Both the position numbers and the translations under genes were made by a program. Below the pieces are notes generated by a model. The model was given only the letters and a program-made list of their open reading frames with translations. It had not been told where the DNA came from and searched no databases. 7,343 nucleotides of DNA from Chloroflexota bacterium (GTDB taxonomy: Bacteria > Chloroflexota > UBA6077 > CF-72). The stretch lies in contig JAFAWJ010001098.1 of the NCBI GenBank assembly GCA_019242065.1, positions 1 to 7,343 of the forward strand, in the 5' to 3' direction. This document shows positions 5,785-7,343 of the stretch, one piece after another (position 1 is the first letter of the stretch; every line of letters begins with the position of its first letter).

Positions 5785-6624
5785 TCACAGTGCCTTATTC
5801 GCCGACGCACCGATAATTGGGTGATGCGCGACAATGCCCCGCTGGCCTACGATCTCGGCACGTAAGCGCTGCTCAAACGTGCTGATATCGACCTCCTCCG
5901 CTGTCGCCAAACCGTATTCCAGCAGCTTCGGTAGCGTCGCCTCGAGAGCCCGCGCGCAAACGGCATAGAACGCATACTCCGGCCCACCACCGATGGTGGC
6001 CTCCAAACGCAACTTCGGTTCGGCGAGACCGGCGTCCAGGAAGACCTGGAATAGGCGACGCCCCATCATGACGTCTACGCCACCCCGAGTAAAGACCTGC
6101 CGCATCCAGTTGAGCCAACGGTCGTACAGTGGCGAAGGTGGATACACCAGCGACTCGGCGAGCGTGTCGTATTCTTGGAAGGCGACGAGCCCGCCTGGGC
6201 GTAGCTGGTCCACGAGCGTCCGCACCGCAGCGACCGGGTCGCCGGTGTACAGCAGCACGTGACGTCCGATCACTGCGTCAAAGTCATCGCCGAGATCCAT
6301 TTGTCGCAGATCGCCGGCGACAAAGGTGAGGTGATGAAGGCCACTATCGGACGCCCGTGCCCTGGCAACCTCCAGAATGGCCGGGTTGTGATCGATGCCT
6401 ATAACCCGGCCCTCGGGCCCAACAAGTTCAGCGGCCAGGATCGCGACGTCACCGGCTCCCGTGCCGACGTCGAGCACCTTCATGTCCGGCGCGAGGCCCG
6501 CGTCCTGCAAGAAGCGACGCGTGACTGACTCCTGGAGTTGACCTCTCCGGATCAATGCCCGGGTCTCCTCCGACGAGCGGCCCAGCACATAGACGGCGTC
6601 TGATGGGGTATTCGCAGTCGTCAT
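5785..6624 (-). CDS. Class I SAM-dependent methyltransferase
   Basis: This 279-residue cytoplasmic enzyme of the UbiE/Methyltransf_25 type would transfer a methyl group from S-adenosylmethionine. The Rossmann fold is clear: motif I VLDVGTGAGDVAI (50-62) for SAM, the acidic residue after strand 2 in GIDHNPAILEVA (D78, expected to bind ribose), GDL at 104-106, DAVIGRHVLLYTGDP (116-130) and LRPGGLVAFQE (141-151). Residues after about 160 form a substrate-recognition region with RGGVDVMMGRRLFQVFLDAGL, typical of Chloroflexota and actinobacterial relatives. The methyl acceptor cannot be read from sequence. ATG 6624 overlaps the stop of the upstream binding-protein gene (ATGA), and GGGAGGT sits 9 bases before it. 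GTG 6633, three codons earlier, is only one base from the same ribosome site and so is unlikely. The enzyme is co-translated with a peptide-binding protein. Confidence 0.93.
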   Translation of the reverse strand: MTTANTPSDAVYVLGRSSEETRALIRRGQLQESVTRRFLQDAGLAPDMKVLDVGTGAGDVAILAAELVGPEGRVIGIDHNPAILEVARARASDSGLHHLTFVAGDLRQMDLGDDFDAVIGRHVLLYTGDPVAAVRTLVDQLRPGGLVAFQEYDTLAESLVYPPSPLYDRWLNWMRQVFTRGGVDVMMGRRLFQVFLDAGLAEPKLRLEATIGGGPEYAFYAVCARALEATLPKLLEYGLATAEEVDISTFEQRLRAEIVGQRGIVAHHPIIGASANKAL

Positions 6625-7343
6625 GACAGCCACACCTCCCCGAGAACCAGCCCGGGCCGCATGTCGTAGCGAAGGCCGCGCACGTTGGCGTGCGCTGCCA
6701 CGTGTTCAGGATTGGGCACCAACTGCTGGACCCAGGACTGGTCCAGGTAGTAGTCGGTCAACTGCGCATCGAGCTGTTGCTGATTGGCCGGATCCGTTTC
6801 CGTGGTCACTTCGTTGACCAGCTGCGTGTACGCGTCGTCCTGGAAGCCGGAGAAGTTGTTCTGGGGCGCGTAGAGCGAGCTGATGGTGGCGCTCGCGGCT
6901 GCGTTCAGGTTCGCCTGGCCATACGCTGCGATGCGGATGCCTTGATACTGGAGGCCGTTAGCGTACTGCACGTAGGCCGGACCTTCGATCGGCTTGAGCG
7001 TAACGTCGAGGCCAATCTGTTGCAGGTCAGACTGATAGATCTGGGCGATCGTCGCAAACTCAGGCGGACCGGCTGCCCAGATGAGCTCGAGCGCAGTCGT
7101 CGTCGGAGCAGCTTGCGCGAGCAGCGCCCGGGCTTTGTCGAGGTCAAACGCGTAGGCGCTGGTCTTGCTCGCGTCGAAGGCCGGCGATGCAGCATTCCAC
7201 GGCAAGACGATTGGCGGCTCCAGGCCGTGCCAGACGGTATCCGCGATGCGTTGCCGATCCAGCGCATAGCCGAGTGCCTGACGGACCAGTTTGTTGTCCG
7301 TCGGCGGCTTCGTGCAGTTGTAGCAGACGGCCCAGGTGCTTCC
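6621..7343 (-). CDS. ABC transporter substrate-binding protein, family 5 (C-terminal 240 residues; 5' end beyond window)
   Basis: The frame is open from base 7343 to the TGA at 6621-6623 and encodes the C-terminal part of a second SBP_bac_5 peptide-type receptor. The visible part begins GSTWAVCYNCTKPPTDNK and runs into LVRQALGYALDRQRIADTV, the conserved helix that opens the C-terminal lobe. Next come LPWNAASPAFD, FDLDKARALLAQA, IYQSDLQQIGLDVTLKPIEG and the end region NVRGLRYDM...GEVWL. The last is a standard family C-terminus, so the 3' end is intact. A CxxC pair (visible residues 7 and 10) precedes the LVRQAL helix, where the plus-strand binding protein also has two cysteines. The first ~300 residues, including any signal peptide or lipobox, lie beyond the right edge. 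Its permease genes are not in view. Its stop overlaps the methyltransferase start. Confidence 0.93.
   Translation of the reverse strand, partial: GSTWAVCYNCTKPPTDNKLVRQALGYALDRQRIADTVWHGLEPPIVLPWNAASPAFDASKTSAYAFDLDKARALLAQAAPTTTALELIWAAGPPEFATIAQIYQSDLQQIGLDVTLKPIEGPAYVQYANGLQYQGIRIAAYGQANLNAAASATISSLYAPQNNFSGFQDDAYTQLVNEVTTETDPANQQQLDAQLTDYYLDQSWVQQLVPNPEHVAAHANVRGLRYDMRPGLVLGEVWLS
6634..6640 (-). promoter_or_regulatory. Ribosome binding site of the methyltransferase, inside the binding-protein gene
   Basis: GGGAGGT on the minus strand lies within the final codons of the binding-protein gene, 9 bases before ATG 6624. It supports that ATG over GTG 6633 and indicates re-initiation or coupled translation across the ATGA overlap. 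Confidence 0.65.

Noticed and set aside
1..7343. CRISPR array, tRNA or rRNA gene, intact mobile element, toxin-antitoxin or defence system
   Set aside because: I read both strands and found no regularly spaced repeats, cloverleaf, transposase, integrase or recognisable defence gene.

Overview
The window is GC-rich, densely coding bacterial DNA. The leftmost gene pairs an Xre-type helix-turn-helix with the 'LTSFIGRE' lead-in to an ATPase module. It also holds a LuxR-type helix-turn-helix remnant, family-5 peptide-binding proteins and a secreted NTF2-like protein. This mix is typical of Chloroflexota (Thermomicrobia-like or soil lineages) and, second, of actinobacteria. That placement is an inference from gene style, not from a marker gene.

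Layout from left to right. (1) The 5' end of a regulator lies on the minus strand (about 1-372) and runs off the left edge. (2) After a ~120-base divergent gap comes a small secreted protein on the plus strand (517-795), starting with TTG behind a near-perfect Shine-Dalgarno. It is built from two tandem copies of a 21-residue Cys/Trp motif. (3) A 3' fragment of a LuxR-family helix-turn-helix domain follows (868-999, plus), apparently a decayed gene, then ~240 bases without a gene. (4) A plus-strand transport operon covers 1241-4914: a secreted family-5 substrate-binding protein and two DppB/DppC-type permeases. The permeases overlap by ATGA. No ATPase gene follows. (5) A hairpin suited to bidirectional termination (4919-4953) separates the operon from the minus-strand genes. 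(6) On the minus strand, read right to left, are the C-terminal 240 residues of a second family-5 binding protein (7343-6621), a SAM-dependent methyltransferase coupled to it by ATGA (6624-5785), a 224-base gap, and a secreted NTF2/SnoaL-like protein (5560-4979).

The main theme is uptake of peptides or similar small solutes. Each binding protein would deliver ligand at the membrane. The two permeases form the channel for the plus-strand system, and its two ATPase subunits must be encoded elsewhere. The methyltransferase is tied by translation to the second binding protein, which suggests a functional link, but its substrate cannot be read from the sequence.

I see no CRISPR array, tRNA, rRNA, intact mobile element or clearly new multi-gene system. 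The most distinctive items are the two-repeat secreted protein, the binding-protein/methyltransferase coupling, cysteine pairs at the same place in both binding proteins, and a repeat cluster resembling an insertion-sequence end at 4958-4992.
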